Part shown: one piece after another, positions 1-5,989 of the stretch
Layout of the letters: each line of letters starts with the position of its first letter
Position numbering within the stretch: position 1 is the first letter of the stretch
Source of the DNA: Desulfobacca acetoxidans
GTDB lineage: Bacteria > Desulfobacterota > Desulfobaccia > Desulfobaccales > 0-14-0-80-60-11
Assembly (NCBI GenBank): GCA_020723225.1
Contig: DYJG01000154.1
Coordinates: 1-6,432 of the forward strand
Length of the DNA stretch: 6,432 bases
Reading direction: 5' to 3'
Made by a program: the position numbers and the translations under genes
Notes under the pieces: generated by a model
The model's input: only the letters and a program-made list of their open reading frames with translations
Told to the model about the DNA's origin: nothing
The model's database searches: none

Positions 1-773
1 AGGGGGTCGAAGTCCACCTGGGCGTATTGTTGATAGACCTTGCCCTGGCCCAGGTAGCTGTGAATCAGGCGCTTTTGGAAATCCACCCAGCCCAGGTCGG
101 TTTTGAAGGCGATCTGATGGCTCATGAAATTGGGGGTCTTGCCGTCCGGGAGGTATTCGGGCACGGGATCGTTGAGGAATTCGTGGGCGTGATAAAGGCC
201 CAGGAGATGCCCCATCTCATGGATCAGCAGGTTGGCCAGCCAATCCCGGTTGGCCTGTTCGTCCCCGGATTTGGCAGCCGACTCCGCTTCCTGAAAACTT
301 TTAAACGAGACGTGGATCACCGAAAGCGGCAGGTGGGCAAAGGCGCACTTGTCCCGGCAGACCTGGAGAAAGCGCAGGCGGAACGGGGGCGCCACGTCAA
401 AGGCCTGGTAGCTCCGGGCCAGCCATTGCTTGTGGGTCAGCATCTCCACCCGCAGGTGCGCGGCCGGGGCCAGGGGGCCGGGTTGCGGCCCTCCTTCCTG
501 TTGCACCAGGGTTACCCCCATGCGCCCGAAAAAGGCCTGGACCCGGCTCCAGACCAGGGGCATCATGCGGCGGCAGGCAGCCAATTCCGTCTCCGGAGCG
601 ATATAAAGCTCCACCGTCACCTTTTTCGGGGCCAGGTCCACCGGTCCCAGGTCGGCTAAGGTGTAGAGGGCGGCTTCTTCCTGGGGGGATAAGTCCTTGG
701 CTCCGGCCGCGGCCGGGAGTCCGAAAAATAAAAGAAAAGCCAGAAAAACCGCGCCTATCCAGGCTGAACCCAC
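1..773 (-). CDS. Secreted metzincin-like zinc metalloprotease, C-terminus cut by window edge
   Basis: The minus strand is open from base 1 past 773, and I translated it by hand. Counting from the GTG at 773, residues 1-25 form a hydrophobic signal peptide ending near AAAGA. The zinc-binding motif HEMGHLLGLYH is at residues 185-195 (bases 221-189), with H185, H189 and H195 as expected ligands and E186 as the catalytic base. A candidate Met-turn, NFMS, has its Met at residue 217, a spacing typical of metzincins. This combination defines metzincin peptidases (matrixin, pappalysin and archaemetzincin groups). The downstream text is most like matrixin/pappalysin, but I cannot fix the family. The protein probably acts outside the cytoplasm, and its substrate is unknown. 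GTG 773 has an AGGA five bases upstream. TTG 818 and ATG 848 are in-frame alternatives; TTG 818 would add a basic KNKRAGRK n-region. The gene is divergent from rpmB. Confidence 0.85.
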   Translation of the reverse strand, partial: MGSAWIGAVFLAFLLFFGLPAAAGAKDLSPQEEAALYTLADLGPVDLAPKKVTVELYIAPETELAACRRMMPLVWSRVQAFFGRMGVTLVQQEGGPQPGPLAPAAHLRVEMLTHKQWLARSYQAFDVAPPFRLRFLQVCRDKCAFAHLPLSVIHVSFKSFQEAESAAKSGDEQANRDWLANLLIHEMGHLLGLYHAHEFLNDPVPEYLPDGKTPNFMSHQIAFKTDLGWVDFQKRLIHSYLGQGKVYQQYAQVDFDP

Positions 774-799
774 GATTTTCCTGCCTGCCCTCTTGTTTT

Positions 800-829
800 T
801 TAAAAGAGAATCTGTCAAATTTATATATT
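800..829 (+). promoter_or_regulatory. Weak candidate promoter for rpmB
   Basis: TTAAAA (800-805) and TATATT (824-829) are 18 bases apart, with 4/6 and 5/6 matches to the sigma-70 boxes. They lie in the AT-rich gap just before rpmB. Transcription would start near 836, which is very close to the AGAGAGGA ribosome site (832-839), so the fit is imperfect. An exact TTGACA lies on the opposite strand at 818-813, but I find no good -10 for it. Confidence 0.25.
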
Positions 830-846
830 TTAGAGAGGATGGAATC

Positions 847-1038
847 ATGGCCTATACCTGTGATCTTTGCGGCAAACGCCCCGTGGTGGGGAACAACGTC
901 AGCCACGCCAATAACCACACCAAACGCCGTTGGAAACCGAATCTGCGCCGGGTCCGCACCCTGCAGCAGGGGACCGTGCGCTATTTAAGGGTCTGCACCC
1001 GCTGTCTGCGCTCCGGCCTGGTGGCCAAACCCGCGTAG
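847..1038 (+). CDS. rpmB: 50S ribosomal protein L28
   Basis: The 63-residue product is a full-length bacterial L28, a small basic protein of the large ribosomal subunit. It begins MAYTCDLCGKRPVVGNNVSHANN and continues with the family's TKRRWKPNLRRVR stretch. It is the zinc-ribbon (C+) form, with CDLC near the N-terminus and CTRC near residues 51-54. The zinc-free paralogue lacks these cysteines. The ATG at 847 is preceded by AGAGAGGA (832-839) with about 8 bases of spacing. The frame stays open upstream to 697, but that extension has no ribosome site and overlaps the divergent protease gene, so 847 is the start. The gene stands alone here rather than next to rpmG. It is convergent with the propeller gene and shares its terminator. 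Confidence 0.98.
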   Translation: MAYTCDLCGKRPVVGNNVSHANNHTKRRWKPNLRRVRTLQQGTVRYLRVCTRCLRSGLVAKPA

Positions 1039-1230
1039 GGAGCAGTCAGTTGTCCCCCGTCGGCAGCGGCCGGCCGGCAATTTTGGGGGCCGTTGCTAAA
1101 CATCGGTCCCTTTTGAATGTTTGTTGCTTATTGTATCATGTCATCCCGCCATCGGGAAAAATAAACCCATTTGCAAATCAGATGTCGAGTTTCCGTTAGT
1201 GCGATCCTGGTGTTCACCCTAGTGCATTTA

Positions 1231-1252
1231 GAGCGGGCACGGAAGCCCGCTC
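1231..1252. repeat. REP-like palindromic hairpin
   Basis: GAGCGGGC (1231-1238) and GCCCGCTC (1245-1252) form a perfect 8-bp inverted repeat around the loop ACGGAA. No T-run follows on either side, so it is not a simple intrinsic terminator. The GCGGGC-ACGGA-GCCCGC pattern resembles dispersed intergenic palindromes I recall from deltaproteobacterial genomes. That family link is from memory. Confidence 0.55.
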
Positions 1253-1264
1253 CACCTTTGATAG

Positions 1265-1289
1265 CGTTTTCCGTTTTTCGTTTTCCGTT
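1265..1289. repeat. Short direct repeat CGTTTTCCGTT x2
   Basis: CGTTTTCCGTT occurs at 1265-1275 and again, identical, at 1279-1289, giving a 14-base period in a T-rich patch just after the REP-like hairpin. It has no evident function. Confidence 0.5.
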
Positions 1290-1349
1290 AAAAAATCCCA
1301 ACATTTCCTTGAATTACATACAGTATTTGATCTGCCTGCATTCCCGAAT

Positions 1350-1386
1350 AAAAAAGGACACCTGCGAGCAGGTGTCCTTTTTTTTT
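1350..1386. terminator. Bidirectional rho-independent terminator
   Basis: GGACACCTGC (1356-1365) and GCAGGTGTCC (1368-1377) pair to give a 9-bp stem with a CGAG tetraloop. The stem is flanked by six A (1350-1355) and nine T (1378-1386). On the plus strand it can end rpmB transcription. On the minus strand the A-run becomes a U-run, so it can also end the propeller gene, whose stop codon is 21 bases away. It is a textbook shared terminator between convergent genes. Confidence 0.93.
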
Positions 1387-1406
1387 AAAGAGACAGTACA
1401 GTATGC

Positions 1407-2942
1407 TTATTGGGGCGTCAGGGTGTAATCCGGCACCAGGGAGGCCGGGTCCGGGGGACCGGCCGGAGCCTTGAGGGTCCGGGCTGCGAACTCTTCCGGC
1501 GGCCCATCCAGGTTAAAGGCGAACATCCAGCCGTTGGGGGTGGCGGCGTTAAACGGCCTGGTGCCGATGTAGACCGTGCCGTTAACCACCACCGGCGAGC
1601 TTCTCAAGATCTGTTCCCCGGTGTTCCATTGACAGAGAAGAGCGCCGCTGACCGCGTCAAAAGCGTAAAGGCAGCCGTCGGAACTGCCCACATAGACCAC
1701 GCCGTTGGCCACCGTCGGCGCGGAATAAATGTTGCCGGCGGTGGCCACCGGCCAGCCGGAGAGGGGGACACCGGTGCGGGCGTTAAATGCATGAAGCTTG
1801 CCGTCCAGGGATCCCACATAAACCCGGTTTTTCGCCACCGCAGGCGAGGATCTGATTTGAGCGGTGATATTTTCTCCCGAATCCCATAGCTTAGCGCCGG
1901 TGGAAGCCCGGAAGCAATAAAGCTTCCGGTCCACGGAGCCTACATAAACCGTATCATTGGGGCCGACCGCGGGAGTGGAATAATCGATGGCATCGGTAAT
2001 GGTGGTCCCGGAAGTCCAACGAGTGGCTCCGGTCACCGCGTCGAAGCAGTAAAGTTTTTTGTCCATGGAACCCACAAAGACTCTGCCGTTGGCCACCGCG
2101 GGGGAGGCAGTGACGGCGCCGCCGGTATTGACCGGCCAGCTGGGCCGCAATGCGCCGGTGGTGCGATTATAGGCGTAAACTTTGCCATTGTTGCAGCCCA
2201 CATAGACGTTAGTGCCGGACACTACGGGGGATGATTGAATGGGGCTGCCGATAATCGCGGGCCAGCCGGTTTGGGTGATGCCGGTTCTGGCGCTGTAGCA
2301 ATGGAGTTGTCCGGCTTCGTCGCCGATATAGACCCTGCCGCCGTAAACCGCGGGAGAACCCATGATGGAGGCGCTGGCCAGCACCGGCCAGCGGGTATAG
2401 ACGGCGCCGGTTTTGGCATTGAAGGAATAGAGCTGGCCCCAATAGTTGCCCACGTAGACCCTGCCGTCCACCACCGCGGCCGTGGATTCGATCCCATGGG
2501 CCGTATTCACGCCCCACAAGAATAGCAGGTCCCCGACGTTATCGCGGTTCAACACATTCTCGTTCGGATTGTAGCCGGTGCGCGAGGCGCTGTAGCGGTA
2601 TTGGGGCCAATTGGTCTGAACCGAGAAAGCTTTCTGGGCCGCCAGGCCGCTATGGCGGCCGATGGCAGTGATCCAGTGTTCCCCCGGCGCCGCAGAGGCA
2701 GGGATATTGAGGGTGGCGGTGAACTGGCCCACGCTGTCGGTGACCGTCAGGACGAGTTCATCTATGTCAAAAAAGATGTCCACCGCTTCGAAGGCCCCGA
2801 ACTCGGCGCCGGCTATCGTCACCTGTTTTTTCGGGGGGCCCGTGGCGGGGGTATTGGTGATATTGGGGGAGGCCAGGGCTTGCGAGGCCAGCGAAAGAAT
2901 TAATAAGAAGGCAAACCCGAAGAACAATCTGACCTTTGGCAT
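1407..2942 (-). CDS. Secreted PQQ-like (BamB-type) beta-propeller protein with N-terminal Ig-like domain
   Basis: The product has 511 residues. Residues 1-24 are a signal peptide (basic MPKVR, hydrophobic core, ALA|S cleavage). Residues 25-109 look like an IPT/TIG-type Ig-like domain. The linker near 111-126 (NWPQYRYSASRTGYNP) is typical of entries into PQQ-like propellers. Eight repeats follow, with core strands starting near residues 162, 204, 246, 288, 332, 374, 416 and 457. They are spaced about 42 residues apart, each of the form VYVGsxDgkLYaFdaxTG, which predicts a closed eight-blade propeller. The C-terminal tail is proline-rich, with no membrane anchor or lipobox. I see no cytochrome motif and no dehydrogenase signature, so a scaffold or binding role outside the cytoplasm is more likely than PQQ enzymology; this is inference. 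AGGAG at 2955-2951 lies eight bases before the ATG. The gene appears monocistronic. Confidence 0.92.
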   Translation of the reverse strand: MPKVRLFFGFAFLLILSLASQALASPNITNTPATGPPKKQVTIAGAEFGAFEAVDIFFDIDELVLTVTDSVGQFTATLNIPASAAPGEHWITAIGRHSGLAAQKAFSVQTNWPQYRYSASRTGYNPNENVLNRDNVGDLLFLWGVNTAHGIESTAAVVDGRVYVGNYWGQLYSFNAKTGAVYTRWPVLASASIMGSPAVYGGRVYIGDEAGQLHCYSARTGITQTGWPAIIGSPIQSSPVVSGTNVYVGCNNGKVYAYNRTTGALRPSWPVNTGGAVTASPAVANGRVFVGSMDKKLYCFDAVTGATRWTSGTTITDAIDYSTPAVGPNDTVYVGSVDRKLYCFRASTGAKLWDSGENITAQIRSSPAVAKNRVYVGSLDGKLHAFNARTGVPLSGWPVATAGNIYSAPTVANGVVYVGSSDGCLYAFDAVSGALLCQWNTGEQILRSSPVVVNGTVYIGTRPFNAATPNGWMFAFNLDGPPEEFAARTLKAPAGPPDPASLVPDYTLTPQ

Positions 2943-3071
2943 TTTCTTTACTCCTGTCTAGAAAGGTTCAAAGTTCCAGGTTTCATGTTCCAAATGAAAA
3001 ACTCGCGGCTGGCCGCCGGGGCCAGGGGCTCATACTTGCGTGCAGGGAAAATGGGGAGGGGGTGAAAGTTT

Positions 3072-3095
3072 CCGGAATATCTTGAAGCATTCCGG
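3072..3095. repeat. Inverted repeat in the propeller-gene leader
   Basis: CCGGAAT (3072-3078) and ATTCCGG (3089-3095) form a perfect 7-bp stem with a 10-base loop. If the propeller gene is transcribed from near 3240, this hairpin lies in its leader RNA. I cannot match it to a known riboswitch. Confidence 0.45.
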
Positions 3096-3150
3096 TTGCA
3101 GCGGCTCGGCTGCGGGAAAAAACCGCCTGGAAATTCCTTCCGGTTGGTGG

Positions 3151-3168
3151 TTCCCCTAAAATGGGGAA
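3151..3168. repeat. Inverted repeat in the propeller-gene leader
   Basis: TTCCCC (3151-3156) and GGGGAA (3163-3168) form a perfect 6-bp stem with the loop TAAAAT. It is one of several hairpins between rel and the propeller gene, and no T-run follows it. Confidence 0.4.
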
Positions 3169-3246
3169 GGTCCCGAAGCCTGAGAGTCTTGATTGTGGAA
3201 TTCCTTCTCAAAAAGCCAGGGATTCGACTTATTTAAGTTTTACAAT

Positions 3247-3274
3247 TTATTACATATATACATATGGAAGTCAA
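3247..3274 (-). promoter_or_regulatory. Weak candidate promoter for the propeller gene
   Basis: On the minus strand TTGACT (3274-3269) is followed after 16 bases by TAATAA (3252-3247), preceded by TG. The -35 is 5/6 but the -10 is only 3/6. The AT-rich setting and position between the rel terminator and the propeller gene fit. It would leave a leader of about 300 bases. Confidence 0.3.
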
Positions 3275-3344
3275 GAAATTCCGAAGGAGAAGAGGAGGAA
3301 ATGGTAAAGTTTACAGGGGGCCTCCCAACTTCACGTCAATGCGC

Positions 3345-3394
3345 AATAAAACGGCGTCCATCGGCGGTTAAATATTAACCGCCGATGCACGCCG
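3345..3394 (-). terminator. Likely intrinsic terminator of rel, built from a palindromic repeat
   Basis: Read on the minus strand after rel, a long hairpin (stem arms 3394-3375 and 3371-3352, one C/G-type mismatch) is followed by TTTTATT (3351-3345). The stem is long and GC-rich at its base. The U-run is short and interrupted, so efficiency is uncertain. The rel stop codon is about 55 bases upstream. Confidence 0.6.
3352..3394. repeat. 43-base palindromic intergenic repeat
   Basis: CATCGGCGGTTAA (3359-3371) and TTAACCGCCGATG (3375-3387) are perfect inverted copies around ATA. After one unpaired base on each side, CGGCGT (3352-3357) pairs with ACGCCG (3389-3394), giving 19 paired bases in all. 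The flank GATAAACGCCG carries a further copy of the CGCCG unit. The overall pattern (half-site, TTAA core, half-site, GCACGC-GATAAACGC tail) resembles a dispersed palindrome that I recall, usually in a CTGCG rather than CGGCG version, between genes of many bacteria. That kinship is from memory. Confidence 0.7.
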
Positions 3395-3449
3395 ATAAAC
3401 GCCGCTCATCCTCATGTTTGTTGCTCGAGAAAGCGAAGTCGGTATTACT

Positions 3450-5603
3450 CTAGCCGGTAATCCTTTTCACAGAAATCACTTCTTTCAAGCGTTTCAAGGC
3501 GGCGAAGACCTTTTCCAGGTGCTGCTGGTCCGCCACCTGGATGGTGAAGTTGGCAACACCTCGGTTTTCCGCGGTGGTCTCCACCGAGGCCCGGGTGACG
3601 TTCACGTCCGCGGTCTTCATGGCGCTGGTGATGTCCGCCAGCAGCCCCGGTTTATCTACGGTTACCAATTTGATATTAACCGGATAGAGTTTCTGGGGCG
3701 CGCCGTCCCATTGCGCGGGGATATGGCGGAAGGATTCGGTGTTGGCCAGATAGGCGCAGTCGGCCCGATGGACGGTAACCCCTTTGCCCCGGGTGATATA
3801 GCCGATGATTTCGTCTCCGGGGATGGGCTGGCAGCAGTTGGCCAGGCGGATCAAGAGATCGTCCAAATCCTTGATCCTGATGCCTCCCAGGTCTTTTTCC
3901 TTTTTTGGAGGCGTGGTGATGGCCACCACCTCTTCTTCCTGGGCGGGAGCCGCGGCCCGGGCCAGCCGGTTGGACACCTGGCCGGGAGTCAACTTGCCGT
4001 GGCCGATGGCGGCAAGCAAGTCGTCGATGCGGACAAAGGAAAATTCCTGGGTGATCTTCTTCAGTTCCTCCCCGTCTTTCAGGAGTTTTTGCAGGCTCGC
4101 CCCGCCTTTGCGCAGTTCCCTTTCCAACAGTTCCTTGCCCAGGGCAATGCTCTGTTCCCGTTCCGCGACCTTGAGTTCCTGGCGGATCTTATTGCGGGCC
4201 TTGGGAGTCTTGACAAACTGCAGCCAGTCCCGGCTGGGGCGGTGGTGGGGGGAAGTAATGATCTCCACCACGTCGCCGTTGGCCAGTTCATGGCGCAGGG
4301 GCACCATACGGCCGTTGACCTTGGCGCCGGTGCAGCGGTGGCCCACTTCCGTGTGGATGGCATAGGCGAAATCCACCGGGGTGGCCCCCTGGGGCAGTTC
4401 CTGGGCGTCCCCGGTGGGAGTGAAGACGTAGACCTCCTCCGGGTAGAGCTCCAGGCGCACCCCCTCCAGGAGTTCCTGGGGGGTTTTCAGGTCCTTTTGC
4501 AGGTCCACGATCTGTTTGAGCCAGGCGAAGCGCTCGCCGTCTTTTTCCTTAAAGCGCCTCTTTTCCTTGTAGCTCCAGTGTGCGGCAATGCCCTCTTCGG
4601 AAATGCGGTGCATCTCCTGGGTGCGGATCTGCACTTCCATGCGCTCGCCGTAGCGGCCGATGACCGTGGTGTGGATGGACTGGTACATATTGGCCTTGGG
4701 CATGCCGATGTAGTCCTTGAGGCGGCCCGGCACCGGCCGGAAGAGGGCGTGGATCACGCCTAAGGCCTCATAGCATTCGGACACGGTCTTCAGGATGATG
4801 CGAAAGGCCAGGAGGTCGTAGAGTTCATCCAGGGTGATCTGCTGGGCTTGGAGCTTGCGGTAGATACTGTAGTAGTGTTTCAGGCGGCCGCTGACCTCGC
4901 CTTGCAGATGGTGCTCCGCCAATTTTTCCCGCAACAGCTCACAGATCTCCTGAATGTATTTCTCCCGTTCCCCCTTTTTCCGGGTCAGGCCTTCCTGGAT
5001 CTGCTGAAAGGCCTCCGGCTCCAGGTAAAAGAAGGCCAGGTCCTCCAGCTCCGCCTTGATGCGGAACATCCCCAGCCGGCCCGCCAGGGGCGCGTAGATA
5101 TCCATGGTCTCCTGGGCGATCCTTTTTTGCCGGGCCGGAGACATGTAGCCCAGGGTGCGCATGTTGTGGACCCGGTCCGCCAGTTTCACCAAGAGGACCC
5201 GAATGTCGTGGGACATGGAAAGGATCATCTTGCGGACGTATTCCGCCTGCTGGGTGATGCGGTCGCCGAAGACGAGCTGGCCGATCTTGGTGATGCCGTT
5301 GACCACGTCGGCCACTTCTTCCCCGAAGTATTCGTCCAGGTCGTCCAGGGTGGTGTCCGTGTCCTCCACGGTGTCGTGCAGCAGGCCGCAGGCCACGGTC
5401 ACCGGGCCTAAGCCCAGTTGGGCCAGAAGGTAGGCCACTTCCAGGGGATGGGACAGGTAAGGCACGCCGCTCAAGCGCGTCTGGCCCTCGTGGGCCCGGG
5501 CGGAAAAGACGTAGGCCTTCTCAATCAGCGAAGTATCCGCCTCCGGGTGATGCTTCTGGACCTCTTCGACGATGTCATTGAGGCGGATGATTCTTGTGGA
5601 CAT
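3450..5603 (-). CDS. rel: Bifunctional (p)ppGpp synthetase/hydrolase, RelA/SpoT family
   Basis: This 717-residue enzyme has the full long-RSH layout and makes and degrades the alarmone (p)ppGpp in the cytoplasm. The HD hydrolase domain occupies about residues 20-190, with H52, the HDTVEDT metal motif at 76-82 and LADRVHN at 141-147. The synthetase domain is at about 235-350 (YYSIYRK, then GRLKDYIGMPKANMYQSIHTT). R294-L-K-D297 is the RXKD form found in bifunctional Rel/SpoT rather than the EXDD of synthetase-only RelA. A TGS domain follows at about 388-450. The conserved Cys/His region (C590, C591, H612, C616) and a C-terminal ACT domain (641-717) come next, the parts that sense ribosomes and regulate activity. 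With the hydrolase motifs intact, both activities are expected. ATG 5603 is preceded by AGGAG four bases upstream. The TA module ends 57 bases upstream on the same strand, with no strong terminator or promoter between, so read-through is possible. Confidence 0.97.
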   Translation of the reverse strand: MSTRIIRLNDIVEEVQKHHPEADTSLIEKAYVFSARAHEGQTRLSGVPYLSHPLEVAYLLAQLGLGPVTVACGLLHDTVEDTDTTLDDLDEYFGEEVADVVNGITKIGQLVFGDRITQQAEYVRKMILSMSHDIRVLLVKLADRVHNMRTLGYMSPARQKRIAQETMDIYAPLAGRLGMFRIKAELEDLAFFYLEPEAFQQIQEGLTRKKGEREKYIQEICELLREKLAEHHLQGEVSGRLKHYYSIYRKLQAQQITLDELYDLLAFRIILKTVSECYEALGVIHALFRPVPGRLKDYIGMPKANMYQSIHTTVIGRYGERMEVQIRTQEMHRISEEGIAAHWSYKEKRRFKEKDGERFAWLKQIVDLQKDLKTPQELLEGVRLELYPEEVYVFTPTGDAQELPQGATPVDFAYAIHTEVGHRCTGAKVNGRMVPLRHELANGDVVEIITSPHHRPSRDWLQFVKTPKARNKIRQELKVAEREQSIALGKELLERELRKGGASLQKLLKDGEELKKITQEFSFVRIDDLLAAIGHGKLTPGQVSNRLARAAAPAQEEEVVAITTPPKKEKDLGGIRIKDLDDLLIRLANCCQPIPGDEIIGYITRGKGVTVHRADCAYLANTESFRHIPAQWDGAPQKLYPVNIKLVTVDKPGLLADITSAMKTADVNVTRASVETTAENRGVANFTIQVADQQHLEKVFAALKRLKEVISVKRITG

Positions 5604-5660
5604 TAATCTCCTAATGCCGCGTCAAAAAATCTCTAACTGATGCTAGACAGATCAGGCGCA

Positions 5661-5975
5661 TTAACACGGCGCCACTTCCAAATGGATGCCCTCCCGGGCT
5701 TGCAAGTGTTTAATGATCTGAAACAGGTTGTCCGCCCGGGGGTTTCCTTTAGGGCCAAACATGCGCATCAGACTTTTGGCCGGTATCTGAGTGGCTGCGG
5801 ATAAATCCCCGAAACCCACGGCCGCATTGATATAATCGCGTAAAATGGATTTACCGGTTTCCACTTCGCCGGCAAGCATGGCGTCAATACCCTCTTTGAG
5901 CATGGCTTTGCGAAAATCCGCGTCCTTCCGGGCGCGTTCCAGCAAGGTGGTGCGAAATTCTCTGGTAATAGCCAA
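5661..5975 (-). CDS. Antitoxin of a HigBA-like toxin-antitoxin module (HTH DNA-binding protein)
   Basis: The product is about 104 residues from TTG 5975, or 110 from ATG 5993. The N-terminal part is helical and charged (FRKAMLKEGIDAMLAGEVETGK). A helix-turn-helix follows at about residues 54-91, with PAKSLMRMFGPKGNP as the likely recognition helix and turn. The ending HLQAREGIHLEV is common in downstream antidotes of the HI1420/HigA type. It should bind and neutralise the upstream toxin and repress the shared promoter. I prefer TTG 5975 because a near-perfect AGGAGGTGA (5988-5980) lies seven bases from it (counted from AGGAGG) and would otherwise be inside the gene. ATG 5993 overlaps the toxin stop as ATGA, so a coupled start there is also possible. 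Naming it higA is reasonable but not proven. Confidence 0.88.
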   Translation of the reverse strand: MAITREFRTTLLERARKDADFRKAMLKEGIDAMLAGEVETGKSILRDYINAAVGFGDLSAATQIPAKSLMRMFGPKGNPRADNLFQIIKHLQAREGIHLEVAPC

Positions 5976-5979
5976 ATTG

Positions 5980-5988
5980 TCACCTCCT
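5980..5988 (-). promoter_or_regulatory. Strong Shine-Dalgarno that points to a TTG start for the antitoxin
   Basis: AGGAGGTGA on the minus strand is an almost full anti-16S match. It begins two bases before the toxin stop codon. The TTG at 5975 is seven bases beyond AGGAGG, an optimal spacing, whereas ATG 5993 lies upstream of this site. It should give high antitoxin translation from the shared message. Confidence 0.75.
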
Positions 5989-5989
5989 G

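Larger units (their letters stand above)
1039..1406. other. Gene-free convergent intergenic region
   Basis: These 368 bases between rpmB and the propeller gene hold no credible gene. The short open frames on the plus strand lack ribosome sites and resemble no family I know. The region is visibly richer in A/T than its neighbours. It contains a REP-like hairpin, a short T-rich direct repeat, a small palindrome ATTTGCAAAT (1169-1178) and a strong bidirectional terminator near its right end. Confidence 0.8.
2943..3449. other. Gene-free region rich in inverted repeats between rel and the propeller gene
   Basis: These 507 bases lie downstream of rel and upstream of the propeller gene, both on the minus strand. 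I see no convincing gene. Besides the hairpins listed separately, there is CTGGCC/GGCCAG (3009-3014 / 3020-3025) and GCAGC/GCTGC (3099-3103 / 3110-3114). An AT-rich island lies at about 3228-3265. Near 2965-2991 there is a degenerate GTTCMA-type run (GGTTCAAAGTTCCAGG). The left 300 bases may be the untranslated leader of the propeller gene. A 25-codon plus-strand frame at 3301-3378 is not supported. Confidence 0.75.

Noticed and set aside
27..659. A 210-codon plus-strand open frame at the left end
   Set aside because: The opposite strand encodes a signal peptide and a complete zinc protease motif, and the plus-strand product shows no family features.
697..846. An N-terminal extension of rpmB
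   Set aside because: L28 starts at MAYTCDLCG. The extension has no ribosome site and lies over the divergent gene's signal-peptide region.
397..918. A 173-codon minus-strand frame running from inside rpmB
   Set aside because: It is in a different frame from the metalloprotease, is rich in R, G and P, and crosses the rpmB start.
1099..1199. A possible rho-independent terminator of its own close to rpmB
   Set aside because: CCCG-CCAT-CGGG (1145-1156) has only four pairs and is followed by A rather than T. The strong hairpin at 1350-1386 explains termination better.
3009..3025. GC-rich CTGGCC/GGCCAG hairpin near TTTTT as a terminator on the minus strand
   Set aside because: Seven unpaired bases separate the 6-bp stem from the T-run, so it does not form a proper intrinsic terminator.
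2948..3211. An 87-codon minus-strand frame between rel and the propeller gene
   Set aside because: It has no good ribosome site or family resemblance, it ends against the propeller gene's own leader, and it includes the GTTC-rich repeat.
3414..4763. A 449-codon open frame on the plus strand opposite rel
   Set aside because: It is a shadow of the GC-rich rel gene. Its product is low-complexity (G, F, H, V rich) with no domain, while the minus frame is an unmistakable RelA/SpoT enzyme.
5637..5655. A terminator between the antitoxin and rel
   Set aside because: The stem is only 5 bp with a 9-base loop, and the T6 run lies several bases further on, so it is too weak to call.
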